A stretch of 64,000 bases of DNA from Sphingobacterium hotanense (GTDB lineage Bacteria > Bacteroidota > Bacteroidia > Sphingobacteriales > Sphingobacteriaceae). The notes beneath the pieces are model-generated. The model searched no databases. It was not told the DNA's origin and saw only the letters and a program-made list of their open reading frames with translations. Positions 1 through 8,873 of the stretch are shown here, one piece after another. The translations under genes and the position numbers were made by a program. Positions within the stretch are counted from its first letter, which is position 1. The number at the start of each line of letters is the position of its first letter. The DNA lies in contig NZ_CP030848.1 in NCBI RefSeq assembly GCF_008274825.1, positions 2,294,001-2,358,000 on the forward strand, written 5' to 3'.

Positions 1-1744
1 ATTGGTCTACCTGCGTTAATGTAATTCCGTCAAGCAATACCGAATGGTAATCAGCTCCTGTTTCTTTCATAAAGCCACCATTATAATCATAGGCTTCTGT
101 CGCTAGGCTTTCTACGGTGATATTGGCGCCTCTATTGACGTAAATATCCATCGGACTACCACGACGCAGGTATTTGCCCTTAAACTTACCACCGGCTTTA
201 AAATAGATGTTATTGTTCAATTGATATTTCAGGTCTAATTCTGCGATTCTATCGCGTTCAAAGCTCTGCGTCTGCAATTCGATCAATTGCGTTAATCTTA
301 AGTCAGAAGTCTTAACTGCAGACTTTAATTGCGGTACGAATGATTGATAATTCGAACTTTGAAATCCAGCCGGTGCATCCATATCCAAATACATCTTACC
401 GTCGGCTGCACGGTTCGCAAAGTCTACTTTGCTAGCAAACATGCTCAACTTATAGGTGTTTTTAGGATTGTCGGCATGAGACGGCTTCCTTGTCTCCATA
501 TCAGTTTCGTAGTTGCTTAGCTTCCAATGTATATTCAGCTTTTCGCCCAAGGTATTATGCGTACCGCCAATTTCAGCACCAAGCAATCCAATACCGATAA
601 CGCCTTCACGACGACGCTGTGTCAAAGTTTTCCCTGTATAAGAAAAGGTATGTTCTAGCGCTGTCTCCTGATCTTGGAAGTCTGTCCGGATGCCTCGAAA
701 GAAGATTTTATGGCTTGGGTTGATATGATATGCTAATCCGGCATTTAATCCCATTGTCGTACGAACACCTTTATAATCTCGTAGCTCGAAGCTCTCCATA
801 GCAAAATCCTCTTGATTATAAACAGCTTCGGTATTATCCGTAGCCCAATTTCTTTTCCAATAGGATCCACCAATAATTAGACTTAATTTTTTATTGAAGA
901 AATGGTCTCCATACATAAAACTACCACTGTAAATTCCCTTTTGCGCCTGTCCGTTATAACCGGTCCCTAAAGAAGCCTTTAAGGTTTTGCTCACAGGAGC
1001 TGTACGGGTGACGAAGTTAATAGAACCGCCTATCGCATCGCCCTCCATGTCTGGCGTAATAGCTTTCGAAACTTGTACAAACTCGATCATTTCAGAAGGA
1101 AAGATGTCCAAAGGCGAAGTTCTGCTGCCCGAAGTATTGTCAGACGTACCTTCCGAAGTTGGCATTCTATTACCGTTCACCAAGGTCGAGTTCCATTGCA
1201 TAGGCGTTCCGCGCACACTCGCATAGCGACCCTCGCCGTGATCACGCTCGATAGCAATACCCTGAATACGTTGAACAGCTTCGGCAGCATTGCGATCGGG
1301 CAACTTGCCAATCAAATCCGAAGCGATAACGTTCATAATTGCAGGGCTACTTTTCTGAATGCTTAAAGCTTTGGCCTGGGTATTAGCCATAATACCCTGT
1401 ACGACAACCTCATCGATGTCTTGAGCATCATTTCCACTAAAGGATAGATCGCCGAGATAAACGTTGAATGGTTTCTCCGAAACGCTCACTGTTTTCTCAA
1501 TCGGCTCATAACCCAGATAGCTGAACACCAGTTCATAGTTACCCTGCTTGATGCCGGTGATCCGGAATGTTCCATCCAGATTGCTTTGCGTAGCAATACT
1601 GTTGTCTTTTGTTTTAATAGTAACCCCGGGAAGTGCTGCTTTCCCGTCAATAATTCTTCCCGTGATGCTGTATTGCTGTTGTGAAAAAGCAGTATGCCAG
1701 CTTAGGAATACAAGAAAAAATAAGAAGTAAAAAATTCTTTTCAT
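1..1744 (-). CDS. TonB-dependent outer membrane receptor, N-terminal part
   Basis: The frame is open from an ATG at 1744 to the window edge, giving 581 codons; the C-terminal barrel end lies outside. The N-terminus MKRIFYFLFFLVFLSWHTAFS is a signal peptide. It is followed by a carboxypeptidase-regulatory-like beta-sandwich (about residues 25-115, with ITGRIIDGKAALPGVTI), then a plug domain (IGKLPDRNAAEAVQRIQGI, RTSPLDIFPSEMIEFVQVSK, GDAIGGSINFVTRTA) and the first barrel strands. The plug resembles the TonB-dependent receptors with a 'GKLPDRNAAEALQR' signature found in Bacteroidota and Caulobacter. It presumably imports a large substrate across the outer membrane using TonB/ExbBD energy. The substrate cannot be read from sequence. 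It sits 147 bp downstream of the 7TM-AraC gene on the same strand. Confidence 0.9.
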   Translation of the reverse strand, partial: MKRIFYFLFFLVFLSWHTAFSQQQYSITGRIIDGKAALPGVTIKTKDNSIATQSNLDGTFRITGIKQGNYELVFSYLGYEPIEKTVSVSEKPFNVYLGDLSFSGNDAQDIDEVVVQGIMANTQAKALSIQKSSPAIMNVIASDLIGKLPDRNAAEAVQRIQGIAIERDHGEGRYASVRGTPMQWNSTLVNGNRMPTSEGTSDNTSGSRTSPLDIFPSEMIEFVQVSKAITPDMEGDAIGGSINFVTRTAPVSKTLKASLGTGYNGQAQKGIYSGSFMYGDHFFNKKLSLIIGGSYWKRNWATDNTEAVYNQEDFAMESFELRDYKGVRTTMGLNAGLAYHINPSHKIFFRGIRTDFQDQETALEHTFSYTGKTLTQRRREGVIGIGLLGAEIGGTHNTLGEKLNIHWKLSNYETDMETRKPSHADNPKNTYKLSMFASKVDFANRAADGKMYLDMDAPAGFQSSNYQSFVPQLKSAVKTSDLRLTQLIELQTQSFERDRIAELDLKYQLNNNIYFKAGGKFKGKYLRRGSPMDIYVNRGANITVESLATEAYDYNGGFMKETGADYHSVLLDGITLTQVDQ

Positions 1745-1891
1745 CACATGTTGATTTGATGCCACAAAGAGATAGGAAATCTGAAATGTTATCGACCGCG
1801 CTAATTAGGAGAAACTTTGTGCACGTCCGCGAACGTATAAAATATTGATAATCAGGGTTTTAATTGTTGTTAAGTTTCCTTTAACAAATTA

Positions 1892-3004
1892 TTAGGAAAT
1901 CTGCTTGATCTTTTCTTTAAGAAACTCACTCGGCGATTGACCGGTCTCCATCTTAAAATATTTATTGAAGGTACTCTTGGAATGGAATCCCGACTCGTAG
2001 GCAAGATTTAAAATATTCTGATCTTCTTGAACAATGCGTTGCGAGTGAGCAATGAAATAGGATACTCGTCTTGAATTGATATACTGATAAAAAGTAGTGT
2101 TCATTAAATTATTAAGGATAATCGAGAGATCATGATTGCTGATGGCTAAACTATTTGCAAGATCGGAGAGCGCATACTCAGGATTGAGAAAAGGTTTATC
2201 TCTTTTCATCAGCTCATCAATTTGAGCCACCAGAGGTTTTAATCCCTCGATCTTAGCACTATTCTTCTGATACTTTTCATCGTTGGTTTTCGTAAGAACA
2301 CGACTAAGTTTGCCTGCAGACTGCATAGATAAACCCAAATAATCTTTATAGGTATTGATAAAATTAAAATACACAATCAGTAGGACGATTATCGAAGAGC
2401 TTGCCAATCCTAGATAGAGAATGACCTGATAATCGAAAGGCTTAAATAGCAAGGAACTTGAAATAAGAAAGCAGAGCAGAAAATTATAGCAGATGAAGCT
2501 TAATGCCAAGCCAATTTCGTTTGAGCGAATACGCTTTTTTACGCTATCCCAATATCTAACCAGCAAATAGATATCGCCTAGAAAACATGCCACAATCGTA
2601 AATCTGCGGAAATTGAGCACATACATATCGATAAGTCTAGCCAATCCTGGATGATTGGCAATGTGCTTATTGAAGAGCAATTCAATGAGAAATATAATTG
2701 CAGTACTAAAAAAAGGAATAGAGAAAAGAATAAGCTCAATTCGTCGGATGGGTTTCTCCGAGAAAATATGCTTGATATAGAGAAAGGCAAAAGTAGAAAA
2801 GCCGATGGTTGAAGAAATGCCATACTCAAAATTGACCGGTAAATTTGAAAACTGAATAATCAATTTGGAGAGCAGCCCTAAGCTACAGCAAAATAAAATA
2901 ATGAACAGTATCTGGTCTTTATTCTCCTTTCGTTTCAATGTCTTCGAAAAGAAAAAGCAAAAAACGACAATCTGCGCAGTTACAAGTAATAAATATGGCC
3001 CCAT
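1892..3004 (-). CDS. AraC-family regulator with N-terminal membrane domain
   Basis: The 370-residue protein has two halves. Residues 1-230 hold about seven hydrophobic segments (for example LLLVTAQIVVFCFFF and VILYLGLASSSIIVLLIVYF). Residues about 265-368 form an AraC-type double helix-turn-helix (NPEYALSDLANSLAISNHDLS..., then SGFHSKSTFNKYFKMETGQSP). Membrane-anchored AraC regulators of this layout are common in Bacteroidota and are thought to sense an envelope or extracellular signal. It lies directly upstream of, and codirectional with, the TonB receptor gene, so control of that receptor is a reasonable inference. The signal is unknown. The ATG start at 3004 agrees with the beginning of the first hydrophobic segment. 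Confidence 0.85.
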   Translation of the reverse strand: MGPYLLLVTAQIVVFCFFFSKTLKRKENKDQILFIILFCCSLGLLSKLIIQFSNLPVNFEYGISSTIGFSTFAFLYIKHIFSEKPIRRIELILFSIPFFSTAIIFLIELLFNKHIANHPGLARLIDMYVLNFRRFTIVACFLGDIYLLVRYWDSVKKRIRSNEIGLALSFICYNFLLCFLISSSLLFKPFDYQVILYLGLASSSIIVLLIVYFNFINTYKDYLGLSMQSAGKLSRVLTKTNDEKYQKNSAKIEGLKPLVAQIDELMKRDKPFLNPEYALSDLANSLAISNHDLSIILNNLMNTTFYQYINSRRVSYFIAHSQRIVQEDQNILNLAYESGFHSKSTFNKYFKMETGQSPSEFLKEKIKQIS

Positions 3005-3522
3005 ACTAGCAATATTAGTTTTTCTGTATTAACTTATTTGAAAGAAATTGTTATCTAATAGCGCTAAAGGATGTTCAATATTAAGAAATCGTAGGTGTCA
3101 GTTAAAAAATAGAGCAGTCCGAGTCCGCATGCGGACAAGTTCAAGTTATAACCCTTACTAAGCCCTTTCAAACCCAATACATAACCCAATCAAACCCAAT
3201 TCAGATTGGGTTTGATTGGGGTTTGAAGTGGGGGTGAATGAACTGAAACCCAAAGAAGGATGTAATCTAGATATAAGAGATTAGATATTAGACATTAGAG
3301 TAGGGCGGATTGTGATTCGGAAGCAATTTTCTGAATCAGAGAAGGAACGATTATAGGATTGGCAGGATAGTTTGTTTAATCCTTTGGTTTAGAAAGGGCA
3401 ATTTGTTTTGAACCAGGAAAGAAAGGATTTAAGGATTGGCAGGATGATTTGTCTTGAACCAGGAAAGGAAGGATACAAGGATGGGTAGGATGTTTAGCCT
3501 TAGGTCTTAATACTAAGTACTA
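3005..3522. repeat. Repeat-rich spacer with R2, R3 and R1 copies
   Basis: No gene is supported here. An R2 element (C-runs followed by G-runs, CCCTTTCAAACCC to TTGGGGTTTGAAGTGGGGG) lies at about 3146-3235. An R3 spacer (ATATAAGAGATTAGATATTAGACATTAGA) lies at about 3268-3299. A degenerate R1 half lies at about 3343-3368. Two R1 copies (GAACCAGGAAAGNAAGGAT, then AAGGATTGGCAGGAT or a variant) lie at 3410-3445 and about 3455-3490. R4-like sequence (TACTAAGTACTA) ends the block at 3511-3522, where the insertion sequence begins. Confidence 0.8.
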
Positions 3523-4555
3523 ATGCGAATTAAGGGTTGAAAATAGGCTTTATGAAACAGGCTGTTAATTTACCGAACACATGTACTAATAGTCCTTTGG
3601 TAGATCTGACCTTACTTGCGTTTTGTATCTGTGTTTTTTCATTTATCCAATTAAAAAAGGATTCGATTGGTTGTCTTACCTTAGATACTGCTCTTGAAAA
3701 CAGGTCATTATAAGCACGATCCCTGTTTTTTAAACAATCTGGTTTTCCTTGGGTTTCCCTTATCGGAGTATACATAATTGATTTTTTTTCTTTATAAAAC
3801 CACTCGAAGAACGGGGCGTCACGGTATATCTTGTCACCAAAGAACGTCCTACCTGCGATGGATGCCCAATTCTCCTTAAATATGTTCAGGTCACTTTCAG
3901 ATGCCTTGCTTATTACAATGCTTTCCGGACGAGGCAGCGTGGATTTGTTATAGCTGTTGAGCGCATGAAGCTTTAATCCAAAATACCAAAGCCTCTTCGT
4001 TGAGCAGAAACTTTTATCCGTTATCTCCAGAGCTACCTTTGCCCTTCTAGTCCCACTGCAGGTTATGATGGGCATAGAGTCCAGTAGGGAAAATTCTCTG
4101 GAGCACTCCTCTGGTGCAAAGTCCTCTATAACTGACTGACAAAGAGATCTCAAAACATCAAAAAGGCGGTTGATACGGGTGTTGAATGCTACGTATGAAG
4201 TTAGCTTGGGAAACCAATCCATCAGATAATCCGAGGCGAATTTATGAATCTGCTTGATCCTTAGCCGCTGTTCCTCGTGCACACTGAATAAATAGATGGT
4301 CAAAACCTCCTGATCAGTAAAGTCAGGTTTGTTATTGTTTGAAAATCGCTGACAGTAATATTGCAGTTCACTGTCATATTTATCACAAACATACTGGTAT
4401 AATTTTATTAATTTTAGAGCCTTGGCCTGATTGATCATGTTGTTTAATAATGCGTAAGGAACATTATAAATATACTGATAATAAGGCTTTTATGCAAGTT
4501 TTCACCCTTCTTTTTAAGAAGCTTTTTCCAATATATTTCAACCCTTAATTCGCAT
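3523..4555 (-). mobile_element. Complete IS982-type insertion sequence
   Basis: The 1033-bp element is bounded by perfect 18-bp terminal inverted repeats, ATGCGAATTAAGGGTTGA at 3523-3540 and its complement at 4538-4555. It is flanked by a 5-bp direct repeat TACTA (3518-3522 and 4556-4560) that looks like the target-site duplication. It carries one transposase gene reading leftwards. Element size, single long ORF and protein type fit the IS982 family. Intact ends and an intact ORF suggest recent, possibly still competent, insertion. It landed in an R4-type TACTAACTACTA repeat. Confidence 0.9.
3530..4438 (-). CDS. IS982-family transposase
   Basis: The 302-residue protein fills the element between the terminal repeats, and its stop lies inside the left repeat. 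The N-terminal third is helical (LKLIKLYQYVCDKY..., DFTDQEVLTIYLFSV). The rest is a DDE-type nuclease core: LLDSMPIITCSGTRRAKVA (first Asp, about residue 118), then FFGDKIYRDAPF (second Asp), then SKVRQPIESFFNWINEKTQI with the Glu. This layout, with an N-terminal DUF4372/IS982-like region and a DDE_Tnp_1 core, is typical of IS982 transposases. The length is full for the family. The family call is from pattern recognition, not a search. Confidence 0.88.
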   Translation of the reverse strand: MINQAKALKLIKLYQYVCDKYDSELQYYCQRFSNNNKPDFTDQEVLTIYLFSVHEEQRLRIKQIHKFASDYLMDWFPKLTSYVAFNTRINRLFDVLRSLCQSVIEDFAPEECSREFSLLDSMPIITCSGTRRAKVALEITDKSFCSTKRLWYFGLKLHALNSYNKSTLPRPESIVISKASESDLNIFKENWASIAGRTFFGDKIYRDAPFFEWFYKEKKSIMYTPIRETQGKPDCLKNRDRAYNDLFSRAVSKVRQPIESFFNWINEKTQIQNASKVRSTKGLLVHVFGKLTACFIKPIFNP

Positions 4556-4579
4556 TACTAACTACTAGATACTATTTCT

Positions 4580-4902
4580 GAACCAGGAAAGGAAGGATAC
4601 AAGGATTGGCAGGATCCTGTTGAAAGAAAAAATGCACTGTCTTTGAACCAGGAAAGGAAGGATGCAAGGATGGGCAGGAAGTTTTGTCTTTGAACCAGGA
4701 AAGGAAGGATGCAAGGATAAACAGGATTTTTTGTCTTTGAACCAGGAAAGGAAGGATGCAAGGATAAACAGGATTTTTTGTCTTTGAACCAGGAAAGGAA
4801 GGATACAAGGATGGGCAGGATGTTTTGTCTTTGAACCAGAAAAGGAAGGATGCAAGGATATACAGGATCCTGCCCATCCTTAAATCCTTTTTTTCCTGGT
4901 TC
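4580..4902. repeat. R1 repeat array, 47-bp tandem plus terminal palindrome
   Basis: Six forward R1 copies begin (GAACCAG...) at 4580, 4645, 4692, 4739, 4786 and 4833. The last five are spaced by exactly 47 bp, so this is a true tandem array with near-identical units. The final unit meets an inverted copy to form a ~70-bp palindrome, 4833-4902, centred on GGATCC (4865-4870). The array is open in several frames and gives low-complexity translations, but these are by-products of the repeat and not genes. Confidence 0.9.
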
Positions 4903-4939
4903 AAAACAAACTTCATAAAACGAAACAATCTTCACTATC

Positions 4940-5123
4940 AAAAAAAAATATGGCGACCATTTCTAGCCGCTACACTCTAATATCTTATGTCTAATGTCTA
5001 ATGTCTAATGTCTAATATCTAAAAAAAAATATGGCGACCATTTCTAGCCGCCATACTCTAATATCTTATGTCTAATGTCTGACATCTAAAAAATAATATG
5101 ACGACCATCTCTAGCCGCCATAC
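4940..5123 (-). terminator. Three tandem intrinsic terminators downstream of nhaA
   Basis: Read on the minus strand, three related units each give a hairpin with the arms TATGGCG and CGCCATA around GCTAGAAATGGT, followed by a run of T. They lie at about 5090-5123 (closest to nhaA), 5022-5055 and 4942-4975. The first and third units have a few mismatches. The units are separated by R3-like TCTAATGTCTAATG spacers, so the hairpin has been duplicated together with its spacer. Confidence 0.75.
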
Positions 5124-5155
5124 TCTAATATCTTATGTCTAATATCTAAAATCTA

Positions 5156-6325
5156 TTAAGCCTTCTTCGCCAAGGAGCTTAGGAAGAAGTATCCGCAAAG
5201 TCCAGAGATCAAAGATCCGATTAGGACTGCGAATTTAGCTTCTTCGATGAATAGCGGATCTTTGAAGGAGAGCATGGAGATGAAGATTGACATGGTAAAT
5301 CCGATACCACCCAGCATCCCTACACCGATCATATGTTTCCAGCCTGCTTCTTCCGGAAGGTTAGCAAGCTTTGTCTTTACGCAGATATAGGAGGTCAGGA
5401 AGATTCCGATGGTTTTTCCAAGGAATAAGCCTAAGATAATTCCTAATCCGAGTGGAGAGGTTAACCCACTGATCATTTCTTCGTGAAGCGTGATATTGGT
5501 ATTTGCTAATGCAAATAATGGGATAATAAAGAAGTTTACAGGATTTACGAGGGCATGCTCTAATTTCTCTAATGGAGATTCCGTAGCGTCTGGTGTCGTA
5601 GGAAGTGTCATAGCGACCAATACACCCGCAATTGTGGCGTGGATTCCGGAATGGTGAACAAAATACCAGATGAAAACGCCAGGAATTAAATAGGCCCAGA
5701 TATTTTTAACGCCGAAGCGGTTAAAGGCAATAAGAAGCAACATGATTCCGCCGGCATACATCAGGTAGGTAAGGTGCATGTCTGAAGAGTAGAAGATGGC
5801 GATTACTAGGATGGCCAATAAATCGTCTACAATCGCTAAGGCAGCTAAGAATATTTTTAAGCTCGCTGGAACCTTCTTACCTAGAAGGGTGATAATCGCC
5901 AATGCGAAAGCAATATCGGTAGCCATAGGGATACCCCAACCATGATGAGTAGGCTCGCTAAAGTTTAACGCGATGTAGATTCCTGCCGGTACCAGGGCAC
6001 CGCCGATTGCAGCCACAATAGGCAAAGCGGCTTTCTTTGGCGATGAAAGCTCGCCTTCGACAAGCTCGCGTTTGATCTCCAGACCCACCAAAAGGAAGAA
6101 TAGCGCCATTAAACCGTCATCGATCCATAGTTTGACCGAGTATTTTAATTGTATGCTTTCACTTTCGTAGCCAATGACCTGTTGGAAAAATTGATTAAAA
6201 CCTTCGGCAAATGGGGAGTTCGCAATAATCAAGGAAATGATAACACATGAAAATAGGAGGATACCTCCTGCATAGTTCGACGAAAGGAACCTTTTGAAAA
6301 CCGTTAGATTAATCAGATTTGCCAT
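5156..6325 (-). CDS. nhaA: Na+/H+ antiporter NhaA
   Basis: NhaA exchanges cytoplasmic Na+ (or Li+) for external protons across the inner membrane. The 389-residue protein has about eleven or twelve hydrophobic segments and the diagnostic pair of adjacent aspartates in ALAIVDDLLAILVIAIFYS, matching the ion-binding Asp pair of the family. MATDIAFALAI and GIGFTMSIFI are also NhaA-typical. I chose the ATG at 6325 (MANLINLTVFKRF) rather than an in-frame ATG at 6412, because the extra 29 residues are unlike NhaA and their DNA holds promoter-like sequence (TATATATTTA). The gene stands alone between the repeat block and the ABC exporter, with its terminators just downstream. Confidence 0.95.
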   Translation of the reverse strand: MANLINLTVFKRFLSSNYAGGILLFSCVIISLIIANSPFAEGFNQFFQQVIGYESESIQLKYSVKLWIDDGLMALFFLLVGLEIKRELVEGELSSPKKAALPIVAAIGGALVPAGIYIALNFSEPTHHGWGIPMATDIAFALAIITLLGKKVPASLKIFLAALAIVDDLLAILVIAIFYSSDMHLTYLMYAGGIMLLLIAFNRFGVKNIWAYLIPGVFIWYFVHHSGIHATIAGVLVAMTLPTTPDATESPLEKLEHALVNPVNFFIIPLFALANTNITLHEEMISGLTSPLGLGIILGLFLGKTIGIFLTSYICVKTKLANLPEEAGWKHMIGVGMLGGIGFTMSIFISMLSFKDPLFIEEAKFAVLIGSLISGLCGYFFLSSLAKKA

Positions 6326-6525
6326 TATTTTTTGAATAATAGTTCGTATGGAATGTGAAAAATAAAGGGGTAAATATATAAAAAAGAAAGGGATTGCTAG
6401 GCAAAAACCCATATGATTAGGGTAACAAACCTGTCTTAAATTTACCGCTCAGAATGAAGCTAGGCCGTTAAACTGCTCATTTTAATGCGATTTAACGGCC
6501 TAGCCTTAATGTCTTGATTTAATTC

Positions 6526-7842
6526 TTAATCTTTATAATTGAACCATTTGATAAGTTCTTTGAAGCTTGCTTTTTTACCGTACATCAGGATTCCGACACG
6601 ATAGATTCTTGCTGCTGCCCATGTGGTAACCAGAAATCCGCCTACCAAGAGTAAGAAGGAGACGATGATTTGCCAGGTTGGCACGCCAAAAGGAATTCTG
6701 ACCAACATCGCAATCGGCGAAGTTAATGGGATAAAACTCAGCCAGGTTGCAATACTGCCGTGCGGATCATTGATCAATACGCCAAAGGATAGTAAGTAGG
6801 CGAGTAGCAGAGGCATCGTAATCGGCATAGTGAACTGGTTCGCTTCTGTCTCAGAATCTACAGCTGAGCCTACAGCCGCAAATAGAGCGCTGTAAAGCAT
6901 ATAGCCTAAAAGGAAAAATAGGAAGAAGCAGATCAATAATTCTGCGACATTCACGCCGTTCAAAGCCGTCTGTATATCCATTGCTAATGCACTGGAGCTT
7001 GAGAGCTCTGCATTTTCTACATTCGCCTGTTCAAGCATTTGGTTCTGAAGATCTTCCTTGTTGATCAACGTATTGGTGGCTACGGTAAAAAGGGTAAACG
7101 ATAGGACAATCCATAGTACGAATTGCGTGATTCCTACTAATCCAATGCCGATAATCTTACCCATCATCAACTGAAATGGTTTCACCGATGAAATAATGAC
7201 TTCGACAATACGGCTGGATTTCTCTTCAATAATTCCGCGCATTACTTGTGCTCCGTAGAGGAACAAGGATAGGTAAATCAAAATGGATAAACCCATAGCA
7301 ATACCCATTGCAATTCGGGTATCACTGTCCTTTGTATCGCCGGATTCGGTAATCTCCTTAGCTGAGGTGGAAACCTGCGTATTGATGTTCTTAATTTTAT
7401 CTGCATCTATATTGAGCTCCTTATAGGCATGAGCCAATAAGATTTTCTCTAACTCATTTTCGATTTCCGATTGAATCTTAATATTAGGCTTTCCTGAGGA
7501 TAGGAATTCTATCTTTCGAGTTTGAAAGAAATCCTCTGGAATAATCAATAAACTGGTTTTGTCGCCCTTTTCCTTAACCTCTTTTAGCTGTTCTTGCAGC
7601 TCGGTATTGGATTTCGCATAGGTAATGCGCTCGTTTGTTGTTAACTGTTGCTGTACTGAGTCTGTTTGATCCAGGACATATACCAGGGCCTTCGAGTCCT
7701 CAAAGCTCTTTTGCGTTAATAAAAAGGTTCCAACATAGAGACCAATGAAGAATAAGGGAACAAGGAAAGTGGTAAGTAAGAAGGATTTCTTCTTTACCCG
7801 ACTTAAATATTCCCTTTGTACGATTAATAATATCTTGTTCAT
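6526..7842 (-). CDS. ABC-2 type exporter permease, NatB-like
   Basis: The 438-residue membrane protein starts MNKILLIVQREYLSRVKKKSF with one hydrophobic segment (about 22-42). A large extracytoplasmic region of about 150 residues follows, then five or six clustered membrane segments (from about 180 to 415). This is the ABC2_membrane_3 layout of NatB/YhaP permeases. VMRGIIEEKSSRIVEVIISSVKP is a conserved signature of that group. It is the second gene of a two-gene unit, 15 bp after its ATPase. NatAB systems export sodium, but close relatives handle other substrates, so the substrate is unknown here. Confidence 0.9.
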   Translation of the reverse strand: MNKILLIVQREYLSRVKKKSFLLTTFLVPLFFIGLYVGTFLLTQKSFEDSKALVYVLDQTDSVQQQLTTNERITYAKSNTELQEQLKEVKEKGDKTSLLIIPEDFFQTRKIEFLSSGKPNIKIQSEIENELEKILLAHAYKELNIDADKIKNINTQVSTSAKEITESGDTKDSDTRIAMGIAMGLSILIYLSLFLYGAQVMRGIIEEKSSRIVEVIISSVKPFQLMMGKIIGIGLVGITQFVLWIVLSFTLFTVATNTLINKEDLQNQMLEQANVENAELSSSSALAMDIQTALNGVNVAELLICFFLFFLLGYMLYSALFAAVGSAVDSETEANQFTMPITMPLLLAYLLSFGVLINDPHGSIATWLSFIPLTSPIAMLVRIPFGVPTWQIIVSFLLLVGGFLVTTWAAARIYRVGILMYGKKASFKELIKWFNYKD

Positions 7843-7857
7843 ATATATAGATCTATG

Positions 7858-8766
7858 TTAGTTGTGTTGTTTAACTCGAGTAATAAAAATATCATTCATC
7901 GATGGGATGATTTCGAAGATCTGATGTATCTCGACTTTAGGAATAAGAACCGTCAATACATCATTCAGACTGCGATTATCGGCAATCTGTATCGTTAGCT
8001 TTTGTTCTTCGTCCTGTTGTTCGTGGTTAAGGACCTGGTATAATTCTTCTTGATGAATAGGATCGTTGCTGAGGGAAGCGTAGGAAATAGTATAGGTTTG
8101 ATTTCTATACTCATTCTTGATTTCCCGAACAGAGCCATCTAATATTTTGCGCGACTTGTGAATGAGGGCGATATTATCGCATAGAGCTTCTACAGACTCC
8201 ATGCGGTGAGTAGAATAGATGATCGTAGCGCCCTTTTTATTTAATTCTAATATTTCGTCTTGAATGATCTGTGCATTAACCGGGTCGAATCCAGAGAATG
8301 GCTCGTCCAAGATGATTAAGTCGGGTTCGTGGAGTACGGTAGCTACAAACTGTACTTTCTGTTGCATCCCTTTACTGAGGTCTTCAACTTTTTTATCCCA
8401 CCAGGATTCTATCTGTAGCTTTTCGAACCAGTACTTTAGGCGTTGCTTGGCTTCGTTTTTCGATAATCCTTTTAATTGTGCTAAGTAGATCATCTGATCT
8501 CCAATTTGCATCTTCTTATATAGGCCACGTTCTTCCGGCAGGTAACCAATTCGTTCTACATGTTTTGGAGATAGCAGTTCGCCATCAAAATATATCTCAC
8601 CAGCGTCGGGCGCGGTAATTTGATTGATAATACGGATTAGGGATGTCTTCCCGGCACCATTTGGGCCTAAGAGCCCGAATATCTTGCCTTTAGGAATAAA
8701 TATGGACACATCGTCTAAAGCACGATGGTTTGCATACTGCTTGACGATGTTACGAATATCTAGCAT
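7858..8766 (-). CDS. ABC transporter ATP-binding protein, NatA-like
   Basis: The 302-residue protein has a complete nucleotide-binding domain: Walker A GPNGAGKTS (about 34-42), signature LSKGMQQK, Walker B LIILDEPFSGFDP, and the switch histidine in YSTHRM. The last 80 residues form the extension seen in DUF4162-type exporter ATPases. It should power the permease encoded 15 bp downstream as a homodimer on the inner face of the membrane. It is divergent from engB. Confidence 0.92.
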   Translation of the reverse strand: MLDIRNIVKQYANHRALDDVSIFIPKGKIFGLLGPNGAGKTSLIRIINQITAPDAGEIYFDGELLSPKHVERIGYLPEERGLYKKMQIGDQMIYLAQLKGLSKNEAKQRLKYWFEKLQIESWWDKKVEDLSKGMQQKVQFVATVLHEPDLIILDEPFSGFDPVNAQIIQDEILELNKKGATIIYSTHRMESVEALCDNIALIHKSRKILDGSVREIKNEYRNQTYTISYASLSNDPIHQEELYQVLNHEQQDEEQKLTIQIADNRSLNDVLTVLIPKVEIHQIFEIIPSMNDIFITRVKQHN

Positions 8767-8861
8767 AAGTTCGGTTTTTTGTGGTTAAATTAATTAAAAT
8801 GCCGTTAACATGAAACAAAATCTTAAAAATTGAGAAAAGAGGAAAAAGTTTTTAGAAATCG

Positions 8862-8869
8862 TACCTTTG
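8862..8869 (+). promoter_or_regulatory. Candidate -7 box for engB, leaderless or nearly so
   Basis: TACCTTTG matches the Bacteroidota -7 consensus TAnnTTTG and ends only 4 nt before the ATG at 8874. If used, transcription would begin at or next to the start codon. No clear -33 TTTG is seen at the usual spacing. Confidence 0.45.
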
Positions 8870-8873
8870 TGCC

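Noticed and set aside
3146..3240. R2 element as a simple terminator
   Set aside because: The C and G halves pair imperfectly, lack a T-tract and do not consistently follow a stop codon.
4558..4941. Long frames of repeated FLSWFKD-like peptide on the minus strand
   Set aside because: They are the translation of the R1 tandem array in several frames; the same DNA gives similar low-complexity peptides in each frame and no gene-like composition.
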